Origin: VRUE01 sp036271315
Lineage (GTDB): Bacteria > Actinomycetota > Thermoleophilia > Solirubrobacterales > 70-9
NCBI GenBank assembly: GCA_036271315.1
Contig: DATBAV010000017.1
Coordinates: 1-64,000 of the forward strand
DNA length: 64,000 nt
Reading direction: 5' to 3'
In this document: piece by piece, positions 37,221 to 44,665 of the stretch
Layout: every line of letters begins with the position of its first letter
How positions within the stretch are numbered: the stretch's first letter is position 1
Translations under genes and position numbers: made by a program
The notes under the pieces: generated by a model
Databases searched by the model: none
Seen by the model: the letters and a program-made list of their open reading frames with translations, nothing else
What the model was told of the DNA's origin: nothing

Positions 37221-37987
37221 TCCCCGACGCCACCATCCTGCAGCCGCTCGTCGATGTCGCCAACGCGGTTCTCAAGTTCTTCCACGACGACGTCGGCTTC
37301 AGCTGGGGGATGTCGATCATTGCCCTCACCGTCTGTACCAGGGCCCTGCTGATCCCACTCACCTACAGGCAGCTCAAGGGCATGCGTGCCCTGCAGGCCC
37401 TGCAGCCTCAGATCAAAGAGATCCAGGCGAAATACAAAAACGATCGGCAGCGCATGCAGCAGGAAATGATGCGCTTTTATCAGGAGAACAAAGTCAACCC
37501 CTTTGCCTCCTGCATTCCCCTGGTCGCGCAGCTGCCGGTCTTCATCACCCTCTTCTACGTCCTGCGTCACGAGCTGCCGGGCGATATCGGCCCGGCCTGC
37601 GAAAAGCTTGGCCATTGCGGCTCGGAAGCGTCTTTCCTCTTCATCAACAACCTGACCGAGAAGGCGCATGGAGCCGAACTGATCGTGCTCCTCGTCCTCT
37701 ACGTGGGCACGCAGCTGTTCTCGGGCATGGTGATGGCGACGACCGCCGACAAAAGCCAGCGGACGATGATGATGGTCCTGCCCTTCATCTTCGTCCCCTT
37801 CGTGATCAACTTCCCCGCCGGCCTTGTCCTTTACTGGATCACGACCAACTTCTGGACGATCGGCCAGCAGTACGTGATCCAGCGGGTCATCCCGGCGCCG
37901 GTCATGGCTACGCCGGAAGGGGCGCTGGCGGCGAAGGCGGCTAAGCCTCCGCCTCCCCCGCCGAAAAAGAAGAAGAAGCGGCGATAG
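37217..37987 (+). CDS. yidC: Membrane protein insertase YidC/Oxa1
   Basis: A 256-residue short-form insertase without the large Gram-negative periplasmic domain. Five membrane helices include WGMSIIALTVCTRALLIPLT, which carries the groove arginine (Arg42). The cytoplasmic hairpin has LQPQIKEIQAKYKNDRQRM, and the C-terminus is proline/lysine-rich (PPPPPPKKKKKRR), suited to ribosome contact. The start is GTG 37217 overlapping the yidD stop. A family 2 hairpin begins 5 nt after its TAG stop. Confidence 0.96.
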   Translation: MIPDATILQPLVDVANAVLKFFHDDVGFSWGMSIIALTVCTRALLIPLTYRQLKGMRALQALQPQIKEIQAKYKNDRQRMQQEMMRFYQENKVNPFASCIPLVAQLPVFITLFYVLRHELPGDIGPACEKLGHCGSEASFLFINNLTEKAHGAELIVLLVLYVGTQLFSGMVMATTADKSQRTMMMVLPFIFVPFVINFPAGLVLYWITTNFWTIGQQYVIQRVIPAPVMATPEGALAAKAAKPPPPPPKKKKKRR

Positions 37988-37992
37988 GGCAG

Positions 37993-38102
37993 GAGGGGTC
38001 GGGCACCACTCCCGACTCAACTTTTTCGGTGGAGTCGTAGCTGCTCGCCGAGATTGGACTGCCGAAAAAGTACAAGTCGTCGGGAGCGGTGCCCGACCCC
38101 TC
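37993..38102. repeat. Family 2 hairpin, copy A (yidC-khpB gap)
   Basis: Outer arms 37993-38007 and 38088-38102 are a perfect 15-bp helix; after an A-C mismatch 8 more pairs follow (38009-38016 with 38079-38086). An asymmetric collar (TCA against ACAAGTC) leads to the inner helix ACTTTTTCGG (38020-38029) with CCGAAAAAGT (38062-38071) and a 32-nt loop starting TGGAGTCG. Orientation is plus. Confidence 0.85.
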
Positions 38103-38121
38103 GTTTACGCCTTAGCTGGGG

Positions 38122-38127
38122 TAGGGT
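38122..38127 (+). promoter_or_regulatory. Candidate -10 box TAGGGT for khpB
   Basis: TAGGGT ends 6 nt before the GTG start at 38134, predicting transcription from the start codon. It lies directly after family 2 hairpin A, so this gene may restart transcription after the hairpin. Confidence 0.4.
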
Positions 38128-38133
38128 GCGGGC

Positions 38134-38616
38134 GTGGGAGAGATTGCCGATTGGCCGCAGGAGCCTGCTGAGCGGGTTCGGGAGCTTGTTGAGGAGGTGC
38201 TTGACGAGCTTGACCTGGGGGGTGAGGTGGAGATCGTCGAGGGCGACGATCGGATTACGGCTTCGGTTGTGGGCGATGAGGACTACGGCCTGCTGATCGG
38301 CAAGCGGGGGCAGACGATCGACGCGCTGCAGTTGATCGCCTACCAGGCCGCATTCCGCGGCCTGCGCGAGCGCAAGCGGGTGATCGTCGACGCGGCCGGG
38401 TACCGCGACCGTCGCAAGGAGACGCTGACCGCGCGCGCCGACCGGGCCGCTGAGCAGGCGCTGAACGAGAATCAATCGGTCGAGATGGACCCGATGAGCG
38501 CGCAGGAGCGCCGCGTCGTGCACGAGCACCTCAAGGAGCGCTCGGGGGTCGAGACTTATAGCGAAGGGGACGAGCCGCGGAGATGCGTGGTCGTCGCCCC
38601 CTTGGTTTCAGAGTAA
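38134..38616 (+). CDS. khpB: RNA-binding protein KhpB (Jag/EloR/SpoIIIJ-associated)
   Basis: A 160-residue protein with a KH domain (GLLIGKRGQTIDALQLI at 52-68) and a C-terminal R3H domain (ERRVVHEHLKERSGV, Arg127-x2-His130, then SEGDEPRRCVVV). The N-terminal Jag domain is absent, as in most actinobacterial members. Homologues bind small and messenger RNAs and influence cell elongation. The start is GTG 38134. Its stop TAA is part of the family 2 hairpin B arm. Confidence 0.92.
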   Translation: MGEIADWPQEPAERVRELVEEVLDELDLGGEVEIVEGDDRITASVVGDEDYGLLIGKRGQTIDALQLIAYQAAFRGLRERKRVIVDAAGYRDRRKETLTARADRAAEQALNENQSVEMDPMSAQERRVVHEHLKERSGVETYSEGDEPRRCVVVAPLVSE

Positions 38617-38729
38617 GCAAGCGGTCCGGCGGGGGTTCCGCTTAACTTTTTCGAGTCGCGTTTGCGGCTGGGACCATGGCTAGCGGCGAAAAAGTACAAG
38701 ACGCTTCACCCCCGCCGGACCGCTTGCTT
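38615..38729. repeat. Family 2 hairpin, copy B (khpB-rsmG gap, overlaps rsmG start)
   Basis: Perfect 22-bp outer arms 38615-38636 and 38708-38729 start within the khpB TAA stop. The inner helix ACTTTTTCG (38645-38653) pairs with 38687-38695; collars read CCGCTTA and ACAAGACGC. The rsmG ATG (38676) lies in the terminal loop, and the right arm encodes residues 11-18 of RsmG. Orientation is plus. Confidence 0.85.
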
Positions 38730-39386
38730 GACGAAGCGCAGCGGGCGGCGATCACGCGGGTCCTTGAGCTTCTGGAGACGGAGCGGGCGTCTGTCAGCTC
38801 CGTGACCGATCCGCAGCGGGCTTGGCGGGTGCACGTCGCCGATAGCCTCACGGGGCTTGAGTTTGAGCAACTCGCAAATGCGCAACGGATCGCCGATATT
38901 GGCTCTGGAGCGGGGTTTCCGGGGGTTGTGCTGGCGGTTGCGCTGCCCGATGCCCGGGTCGATCTGATCGAGTCGGTGGGGCGCAAGTGTGCCTTTATTC
39001 AGCGGGCCATCGACGAGGCTGGGATTGGCAACGCACGCGTGATCAACGCTCGCTCCGAGGATCTCGCCGCCGAGGAGGGGCGCGAGGCCTACGCGGCGGT
39101 TACCGCTCGTGCTGTCGGTCGGCTCTCAACGCTCGCCGAGCTCGCCTCGCCGCTGCTCGGGGACGATGGGGTCCTCGTCGCCTGGAAGGGCAAGCGCGAT
39201 GCCGAGGAGGAGGCGCAGCTCGTAAGCGGCGCCCAGGCGCTGGCGATGCGGCCTGAGGAGATTCGCCACGTCGGTCCCTTTGCCGGCAGCGAGCATCGCC
39301 ACCTACACCTGATCCGCAAGTTTGGGCCGACGCCGGAGAACCTCCCTCGGCGAGCCGGAATCGCCAAGAAGCGGCCTTACGGATGA
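38676..39386 (+). CDS. rsmG: 16S rRNA (guanine527-N7)-methyltransferase
   Basis: A 236-residue SAM-dependent methyltransferase (GidB). The SAM-binding motif is IADIGSGAGFPG (72-83), followed by VDLIESVGRKCAFIQR and VTARAVGRLSTLAELASPLL. The ATG at 38676 lies inside family 2 hairpin B, so the first 18 residues (MASGEKVQDASPPPDRLL) are hairpin-encoded. A TTG near 38724-38727 is an alternative that would start just after the structure. Position between khpB and parA is conserved in bacteria. Confidence 0.94.
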   Translation: MASGEKVQDASPPPDRLLDEAQRAAITRVLELLETERASVSSVTDPQRAWRVHVADSLTGLEFEQLANAQRIADIGSGAGFPGVVLAVALPDARVDLIESVGRKCAFIQRAIDEAGIGNARVINARSEDLAAEEGREAYAAVTARAVGRLSTLAELASPLLGDDGVLVAWKGKRDAEEEAQLVSGAQALAMRPEEIRHVGPFAGSEHRHLHLIRKFGPTPENLPRRAGIAKKRPYG

Positions 39387-39415
39387 GGTGCAGTGCCCCC
39401 GTGCCCCGACCGAAC

Positions 39416-39421
39416 TAGTCT
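39416..39421 (+). promoter_or_regulatory. Candidate -10 box TAGTCT for parA
   Basis: TAGTCT ends 8 nt before the parA ATG at 39430, with no ribosome-binding site between. This predicts a leaderless or nearly leaderless parAB message. Confidence 0.35.
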
Positions 39422-39429
39422 GCGCAGCC

Positions 39430-40188
39430 ATGGGCGTCGTCTACGCGATCGCGAACCAAAAGGGCGGTGTTGGCAAGACCACGACCGCCGTCAACGTCGC
39501 CGCCTGCGTCGCGGCTGGTGGCGCGCAGACTCTCGTCGTCGACCTCGATCCGCAGTGCAACGCGACGGTCGCCCTCGGTGGCGGGCGTGACCTGCACCCC
39601 TCCTCCTACGACTGCCTGATCGGCGAGGTCTCGGTGGCCGAGGCGGCCCGTCCCGCCGGGCCGGACAACCTCTGGCTCGTCCCCGCCAACCGTGACCTTG
39701 CCGGCGCCGCGGTCGAGTTGCCGCGGATCGAGGGCTCCGAGACGCGCCTGCGCGAACGGCTCGGCCCGGTGCGCGAGCGCTTCGCCTACACGCTGCTCGA
39801 CTGCCCCCCCTCGCTGGGCCCGGTCAGCGTTAACGCCCTCACCGCTGCCGACCGGGTGATCGTCCCGGTCCAGGCCGAGTACCTGGCGCTGGAGGGCTTG
39901 GTGCAGTTCCTCGACACTTTGGCGGTGATCCGTCGCGAGCTCAACCCGGCGTTGGAGGTGTCGGGGCTCTTGGTCACCATGCACGATGAGCGCACCCGCC
40001 TGGCCCAGGACGTCGAGCGGGAACTGCGCCAGCATTTCCCCGAGATGGTCTTCGACACGGTCATACCGCGCAGCGTCCGGGTCGCTGAGGCGCCCAGCTT
40101 CGGCCTGCCCGTGATCGACCACTCGCCGCACTCGCGCGGCTCCGATGCCTACCGTGCACTGGCCCGGGAGCTGGCCGAGCGTGGCTAG
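39430..40188 (+). CDS. parA: Chromosome-partitioning ATPase ParA (Soj)
   Basis: A 252-residue deviant Walker-type ATPase: AIANQKGGVGKTTTAVNVA with Lys11 and Lys16, VVDLDPQCNATVALG, YTLLDCPPSLGPVSVNAL and VIVPVQAEYLALEGL. It drives origin segregation together with ParB. The ATG at 39430 is chosen over upstream frames because the protein family begins right at the first strand (MGVVYAIANQKGG). The parB start overlaps its 3' end. Confidence 0.96.
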   Translation: MGVVYAIANQKGGVGKTTTAVNVAACVAAGGAQTLVVDLDPQCNATVALGGGRDLHPSSYDCLIGEVSVAEAARPAGPDNLWLVPANRDLAGAAVELPRIEGSETRLRERLGPVRERFAYTLLDCPPSLGPVSVNALTAADRVIVPVQAEYLALEGLVQFLDTLAVIRRELNPALEVSGLLVTMHDERTRLAQDVERELRQHFPEMVFDTVIPRSVRVAEAPSFGLPVIDHSPHSRGSDAYRALARELAERG

Positions 40189-41053
40189 CGCGGCAAAGCG
40201 CGGCCTCGGCAGCGGCCTGGCGGCGATCCTGCCCGAAGCGAGCACCGAGCTCGCCGGCGATCTGCGCGAGCTGCCGGTCGAGACGATCAAGCCGAACCCG
40301 AACCAGCCACGGACCAAGATCGACCCCGAGTCGCTCAGCGGCCTGGCCTCCTCGATCGAGGCCAACGGCGTGGTGCAGCCACTGCTGGTCCGTCCCCTCC
40401 CCGACGGCAGCTACGAGTTGATCGCCGGCGAGCGTCGCTGGCGCGCCGCGCAAGCTGCGGGCCTCGCCAAGGTTCCGGCCGTCGTCCGCGACCAGGAGTT
40501 GGCGGAGCGGCTGCAGGTGGCGCTGATCGAGAACATGGTTCGCGAGGACCTCAACCCGGTCGACGAGGCCAGGGCCTGCGCTGCCCTGGTCGACGAGCTC
40601 GGCCTCTCCAAGGAGGACCTGGCCCGCCGCGTCGGTCGCAGCCGCCCCGCCGTCTCGAACTTGATCCGCCTACTCGACCTCCCCGATGAGGCACTCGAGT
40701 TGCTCGAGTCGGGTGCCCTGAGCGAGGGCCACGGCCGCGCCCTGCTCGCCGCCGACGGCAACGACGTGCGCCGTCGCCTCGCGCGCGATGCGGTGAGCGC
40801 GGGCTGGTCGGTTCGCGAGACCGAGAACAGGGCCAAGCTGGCTGGCCAGCCAAAGAAAAAGAGCAGCGCTGCAGCTGGCTTGGCCCCGGAGGAGGCCGAG
40901 GCCCTGCGCGACGCGGCCGACGAGCTCGAGTCGGCGCTCGGCCACGAGGTAAAGCTGCGTCCCAGAGGGGGGGAGATCGCGCTCGAGATCCGCCTCGAAG
41001 ATCTCGACGCGGCCCTCGCCCTGGCCCGCAGCCTCTCGCGTCGCGGGCGCTGA
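40181..41053 (+). CDS. parB: Chromosome-partitioning protein ParB (Spo0J)
   Basis: A 290-residue CTP-dependent clamp that loads at parS. KRGLGSGLAAILP is the N-terminal ParA-stimulating motif. IKPNPNQPRTKIDPESLSGL and GERRWRAAQAAGL form the CTP-binding N-domain; VGRSRPAVSNLIRLLDLPDEAL is the helix-turn-helix; a C-terminal dimerisation domain ends it. The start is GTG 40181, 8 nt inside parA. A parS-like site lies at 36940-36955. Confidence 0.96.
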   Translation: MASAAKRGLGSGLAAILPEASTELAGDLRELPVETIKPNPNQPRTKIDPESLSGLASSIEANGVVQPLLVRPLPDGSYELIAGERRWRAAQAAGLAKVPAVVRDQELAERLQVALIENMVREDLNPVDEARACAALVDELGLSKEDLARRVGRSRPAVSNLIRLLDLPDEALELLESGALSEGHGRALLAADGNDVRRRLARDAVSAGWSVRETENRAKLAGQPKKKSSAAAGLAPEEAEALRDAADELESALGHEVKLRPRGGEIALEIRLEDLDAALALARSLSRRGR

Positions 41054-41085
41054 GTGGCGGGCTCAGGCAGTCACGATTCCCCCGC

Positions 41086-41091
41086 TATCCT
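41086..41091 (+). promoter_or_regulatory. Candidate -10 box TATCCT for tRNA-Ile
   Basis: TATCCT ends 12 nt before the first base of the tRNA, a normal spacing for a tRNA promoter with a few leader bases. The -35 region is not recognisable. Confidence 0.35.
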
Positions 41092-41103
41092 TCGCTTGGC
41101 TCC

Positions 41104-41177
<74 letters not shown>

Positions 41178-41180
41178 TTC

Positions 41181-41675
41181 GTGCAACAGATGCAGATCTA
41201 CGGCGTCAGCTTTGACATGGTCGGCAAGCAGCCGATCGTCTTGCTGAAGACGGTTGACAGCAACAAGTTCCTGCCGATCTGGATCGGGCACCCGGAGGCG
41301 GCGGCGATCCTGATGAAGCTGCAGGGCGCCTCGACTCCGCGGCCGATGACCCACGACCTGCTCTCCGACCTGCTCGAGCAGCTCGACGCCAAATGCGAGC
41401 GCGTCTCGGTGACGGAGCTGCGCGACAACACCTTCTACGCCTCGATCACGGTCTCGATCAACGGCACCGAGATGGAGATCGACTCGCGACCCTCCGATGC
41501 CCTCGCCCTCGCCGTGCGCGTCTCGGCGCCGATCTTCGCGGACGAGGACGTGATCGAGGAGTCGGCGATCGAGTTCGAGCACGACGTCGAGGACACCGAG
41601 GAGGTCGTCGACAAATTCAAAGAGTTCCTCGACGAGGTCACCCCCGACGACTTCGCCCAGGGCAACGATTCCTAG
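41181..41675 (+). CDS. Bifunctional nuclease family protein (DUF151)
   Basis: A 164-residue protein of the bifunctional nuclease (BFN) family: YGVSFDMVGKQPIVLLKTVDSNKFLPIWIG in two blocks, EAAAILMKLQG, PRPMTHDLLSDLLEQL, RVSVTELRDNTFYASI and IDSRPSDALALAVRV, the family SRPSDAI-type motif. The C-terminus is acidic (HDVEDTEEVVDKFKEFLDEV). Plant and archaeal members have DNase and RNase activity. The start may be GTG 41181, only 3 nt after tRNA-Ile, or ATG 41190. Confidence 0.9.
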   Translation: MQQMQIYGVSFDMVGKQPIVLLKTVDSNKFLPIWIGHPEAAAILMKLQGASTPRPMTHDLLSDLLEQLDAKCERVSVTELRDNTFYASITVSINGTEMEIDSRPSDALALAVRVSAPIFADEDVIEESAIEFEHDVEDTEEVVDKFKEFLDEVTPDDFAQGNDS

Positions 41676-41683
41676 CGCCCGCG

Positions 41684-42616
41684 TCAGGCGCGGGCGGGAG
41701 TCAACGCCAGGTCGAGAATCTTCTCGACCAGCCGCTCGAATGACATGCCCGCCGCCTCGGCGGCCTGGGGGAGGAGGCTGGTGTCGGTGAGGCCCGGGAT
41801 CGCGTTGACCTCGAGCACCTGCGGACCGTCCTCGGCGAGGATCAGGTCGACGCGCGAGAAACCCGAGCAGCCAAGCGCCCGGTAGGCGCCGAGTGCGGCC
41901 TCCACCACTGCCGAGGACTCCTCTGCCGAGAGCTCGGCGGGGCAAATGAAGGAGGTGCGGCCGATCTCGTAGCGCGCCTCGAAGTCGTAGGCGTCGCCCG
42001 ACCGGGGGATCGCCTCGACCACCGGCAGCGGCTCGTTGCCGAGCACGCTGACCGCCAGCTCGCGGCCATCGACGAAGCGCTCGAGCAGGACGCGGTCGTC
42101 GTAGCTGAAGGCCGAGACCAGCGCCTCGGGAACGTCGAACCAGTTCTCGGCGAATTTGATCCCCAGGGCGGAGCCGCCGCGACTGGGCTTGACGACGAGC
42201 GGGAAGCCGAGACGATCCTCGAGGCCAGCGAGTGCGTCGGCGGCGCCGAGCTCGCGGAAGGCGGTCTCGTTGAAGGCGAACCAGTCCGGCGTCGGGATGC
42301 CCGCGGCCCGCAGCTCGTGCTTGGTAAGCACCTTGTCGATGCAGCGAGCGCAGGCGGCGACGCCGGGCCCGGTGAAGGGGATGCCGAGGATTTCCAGCAG
42401 CTCCTGGGCGGTGCCGTCCTCGCCACCGGGGCCATGCATGGCGACGAAGGCGATCTCCGGCTGTCCGGCCGCAAGCTGCTTGACCATGTCGCCGTTGGCC
42501 TCCAGGGGCAGCACCTCGTGCCCGAGCCGCTCCAGGGCATCTTCGACCCGAGCACCGGAGCGCATCGAGACACCACGCTCGAGCGAGCGGCCGCCTTTGA
42601 GCACCGCCACCTTCAC
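41684..42616 (-). CDS. D-alanine-D-alanine ligase (copy 2)
   Basis: A 310-residue ATP-grasp ligase: VAVLKGGRSLERGVSMRSGA, MHGPGGEDGTAQELLEILG, VVKPSRGGSALGIKFAENW, LAVSVLGNEPLPVVEAI and FSRVDLILAEDGPQVLEVNAIPGLTDTS with the metal-binding residues. It differs clearly from copy 1 (for example GVSMRSG for DVSLRSG) and overlaps the aminotransferase stop by 4 nt. It may be a second D-Ala-D-Ala ligase, or make a different dipeptide or depsipeptide; the sequence alone cannot decide. Confidence 0.85.
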   Translation of the reverse strand: MKVAVLKGGRSLERGVSMRSGARVEDALERLGHEVLPLEANGDMVKQLAAGQPEIAFVAMHGPGGEDGTAQELLEILGIPFTGPGVAACARCIDKVLTKHELRAAGIPTPDWFAFNETAFRELGAADALAGLEDRLGFPLVVKPSRGGSALGIKFAENWFDVPEALVSAFSYDDRVLLERFVDGRELAVSVLGNEPLPVVEAIPRSGDAYDFEARYEIGRTSFICPAELSAEESSAVVEAALGAYRALGCSGFSRVDLILAEDGPQVLEVNAIPGLTDTSLLPQAAEAAGMSFERLVEKILDLALTPARA

Positions 42617-44028
42617 GCGCCCTCGGCCTTTCTGAAAGGAACTACAGTCGAATTCGTCTCCGAGGAATCAGATATGGACGGCGACGGATTCGACTGTGAA
42701 TCAATTCCGCCCATGTCCTCGGCTTCGCCTGCGGGCATATGCGGCTTACCTTGTCTCCCGGTCAGCGCTCCGTACAGCTCGACCTGCTCCTCGACCACGC
42801 GCCCGATCCGGCGAATCCCCTCGCGCAGTTCGTCCGCGTCGCTGCCGGAGAAGTTGAGCCTCATCGAGTTGCGCCCGCGGCCGTCGACGTAGGCGGCTTG
42901 CCCGGGCACGAAGGCGACGTCGTCGCGCAGCGCCTTGGCCAGCAGATCGCTGGTGTCGATGTAGGGGGGGAGGGTTGCCCAGATGAAGAGGCCGCCCTCG
43001 GGTTCGGTCCAGCTCGCCTGCGGCGGGAAGTAACGGCCCAGCGCCTCGATCATCGCGTCGCGCCGCTCGCGGTAGAGCTCGGTCAAGCTCTCGATGTACT
43101 CGCGCCAGCGCCCGTCGCTGAAGTACTCGCGGACGAAGTACTGGGTCAGGGTCGAGGTGCAGAGGTCCGCCGCCTGCTTGCCCAGCACCACCTTCTCCAT
43201 CACCGGCGGCGGCGCCACCGCCCAGCCGAGGCGGATGCCCGGCGAGAGGATCTTCGAGAAGGTGCCGACGTAGATGACGAAGTCGCCACCGTCGAGCTGA
43301 TAGAGCGGCGGCAACGGCTCGCCGCCGAAGCGGAGCAGGCCGTAAGGGTTGTCCTCGACCACCAGCAGCTCGCGCGAGCGAGCGATCTCGACCAGGCGCC
43401 GGCGCCGCTCCAGCGACATCGTCACCCCGGCGGGGTTCTGGAAGGTCGGAACCGAGTAGATGAACTTGGGCCGCCGCCCTTCGACGTCGAGCCGCTCCAG
43501 GGTGTCCTCGAGTTCGGCGATCCGCATTCCCTCGCCGTCGCACTCGATCTGGATCGTCTCCGCCTGGTAGCTGCAGAAGACGGGAATCGCGCCGGGGTAG
43601 GTGGGCGCCTCGCAGATCACCACGTCGCCGGGATCGACCAGCGCCTTGCAGATCAGGTCAATCGCCTGCTGGCCGCCGGTGGTGACGATCACGTCGTCGG
43701 GGTCGGGGAGCATTCCCTCGGCGCCCATCACTTCGACAATGCAGTCGACGGTCTCGCTGAAGCCCTCGGTTGGGCCGTACTGCAGCGCCTCGGCCGCCGA
43801 CTCCTGGGCGATGCGGGTCATCTGCGCGGCAAAGGTCTGAGGGGGGAAGGTCGAGGTGTCGGGCAGGCCGCCGGCGAGCGAGATCACCTCGGGGCGCGCC
43901 GTCACGGCCATCAGGTCGCGCATTGCCGAGGAGCGCATCACCCGCGTGCGCTCGGCAAAGAGGCCCGCGTAGCGCTCGAGATCGCTGCTGCTGGCGTGGG
44001 CGCGACGCCGGTGGGGCGGGTCGGACAT
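42613..44028 (-). CDS. PLP-dependent class I aminotransferase (LysN/MocR-core type)
   Basis: About 471 residues. The fold type I core begins VISLAGGLPDTSTFP and contains QYGPTEG, VTTGGQQAIDLICKALVDPGD, YSVPTFQNPAGVTMS, VVEDNPYGLLRFGG, YVGTFSKILSPGIRLGW with the PLP lysine, and MRLNFSGSDADELREGI with the carboxylate-binding Arg. This matches alpha-aminoadipate/multi-substrate aminotransferases. A Ser/Pro/Asp-rich tail of about 45 residues beyond the fold is partly encoded by an inverted repeat (42644-42697). ATG 44028 is chosen; an upstream frame lacks family similarity. Confidence 0.88.
   Translation of the reverse strand: MSDPPHRRRAHASSSDLERYAGLFAERTRVMRSSAMRDLMAVTARPEVISLAGGLPDTSTFPPQTFAAQMTRIAQESAAEALQYGPTEGFSETVDCIVEVMGAEGMLPDPDDVIVTTGGQQAIDLICKALVDPGDVVICEAPTYPGAIPVFCSYQAETIQIECDGEGMRIAELEDTLERLDVEGRRPKFIYSVPTFQNPAGVTMSLERRRRLVEIARSRELLVVEDNPYGLLRFGGEPLPPLYQLDGGDFVIYVGTFSKILSPGIRLGWAVAPPPVMEKVVLGKQAADLCTSTLTQYFVREYFSDGRWREYIESLTELYRERRDAMIEALGRYFPPQASWTEPEGGLFIWATLPPYIDTSDLLAKALRDDVAFVPGQAAYVDGRGRNSMRLNFSGSDADELREGIRRIGRVVEEQVELYGALTGRQGKPHMPAGEAEDMGGIDSQSNPSPSISDSSETNSTVVPFRKAEGA
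42644..42697. repeat. Inverted repeat inside the aminotransferase 3' end
   Basis: Arms 42644-42658 (ACAGTCGAATTCGTC) and 42683-42697 pair over 15 positions with one T-G wobble around a 24-nt loop. It lies in the part encoding the extra Ser/Pro/Asp-rich tail, outside the conserved enzyme fold, and close to the stop codon. Confidence 0.55.
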
Positions 44029-44070
44029 GGGGGATAGTGTGGCGAATCCGCGTCGTCCCGCTCGGGGAGT

Positions 44071-44076
44071 TAGGTT
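44071..44076 (+). promoter_or_regulatory. Candidate -10 box TAGGTT for the small membrane protein gene
   Basis: TAGGTT ends 6 nt before GTG 44083, the same spacing as at the flippase and khpB starts. It predicts a leaderless message from the divergent region with the aminotransferase gene. Confidence 0.38.
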
Positions 44077-44082
44077 TTCGGC

Positions 44083-44517
44083 GTGGGATCTTTCTCCGGC
44101 ATCTGCCTCGAGCTCGGCATCGGCATCGCTATCGGCATGCTCGCCGGCACCACCGGCACGCACGGCTCCGCCCGCGGCCGGATGACGATCCTCGCCGGCG
44201 TGATTGCGATCGTCATCGGCTTCCTGCTGTCGGGAACCGCGAACGTCAGCTCGCTGGCCGGGGCCTTCTTCTGCTTGGTTGGAGCCGTTTTCGCCTGCCT
44301 GATCGTCAGCGACGTAGTCAGCTCGGCCGGCCGCCGCGAGGGCAGTGGGGCCGGAGCCCTCGGCTTCCTCGTCTCGCTAGCCGCCCTAATCGTCGTCGCG
44401 GTAGCGATCCTGATCTCGCCGGCGATCCTGCTGGTTATCGCCGCTCTTGTGTGGCTAGGAATCTCAAGACGCCGACGCGCCCAGCGCAAACACGCCGGCC
44501 TCCGCGTACTGCGCTAA
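44083..44517 (+). CDS. Small polytopic membrane protein of unknown function
   Basis: A 144-residue protein with about four hydrophobic helices: ELGIGIAIGMLAGTTG, MTILAGVIAIVIGFLLSG, SLAGAFFCLVGAVFACLIVS and a longer C-terminal pair (GFLVSLAALIVVAVAILIS, PAILLVIAALVWLG), then a basic tail RRRRAQRKHAG. No family motif is recognised. Its TAA stop forms the first bases of family 2 hairpin C. Confidence 0.65.
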   Translation: MGSFSGICLELGIGIAIGMLAGTTGTHGSARGRMTILAGVIAIVIGFLLSGTANVSSLAGAFFCLVGAVFACLIVSDVVSSAGRREGSGAGALGFLVSLAALIVVAVAILISPAILLVIAALVWLGISRRRRAQRKHAGLRVLR

Positions 44518-44632
44518 GACCAGTCCCGGTAGGGGTGGAACGTCTTGCACTTTTTCGGCGTGCGCTAGAGGCGCCAGCCCAGCGACTCTTCACCGAAAAA
44601 GTTAAGTGGAACCCCTACCGGGACTGGTCTTA
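44515..44632. repeat. Family 2 hairpin, copy C (minus orientation)
   Basis: Perfect 22-bp outer arms 44515-44536 and 44611-44632 include the TAA stop of the membrane protein gene. Inner helix ACTTTTTCGG (44549-44558) pairs with CCGAAAAAGT (44593-44602). The asymmetric collar (CTTGCA against TAAG) shows it is inverted relative to copies A, B and D; reading the minus strand restores the shared order, with a TGGCGCC motif in the loop. Confidence 0.88.
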
Positions 44633-44665
44633 GGGCCCGCCCGCGCAGTTGGGGATGATGCGCTA

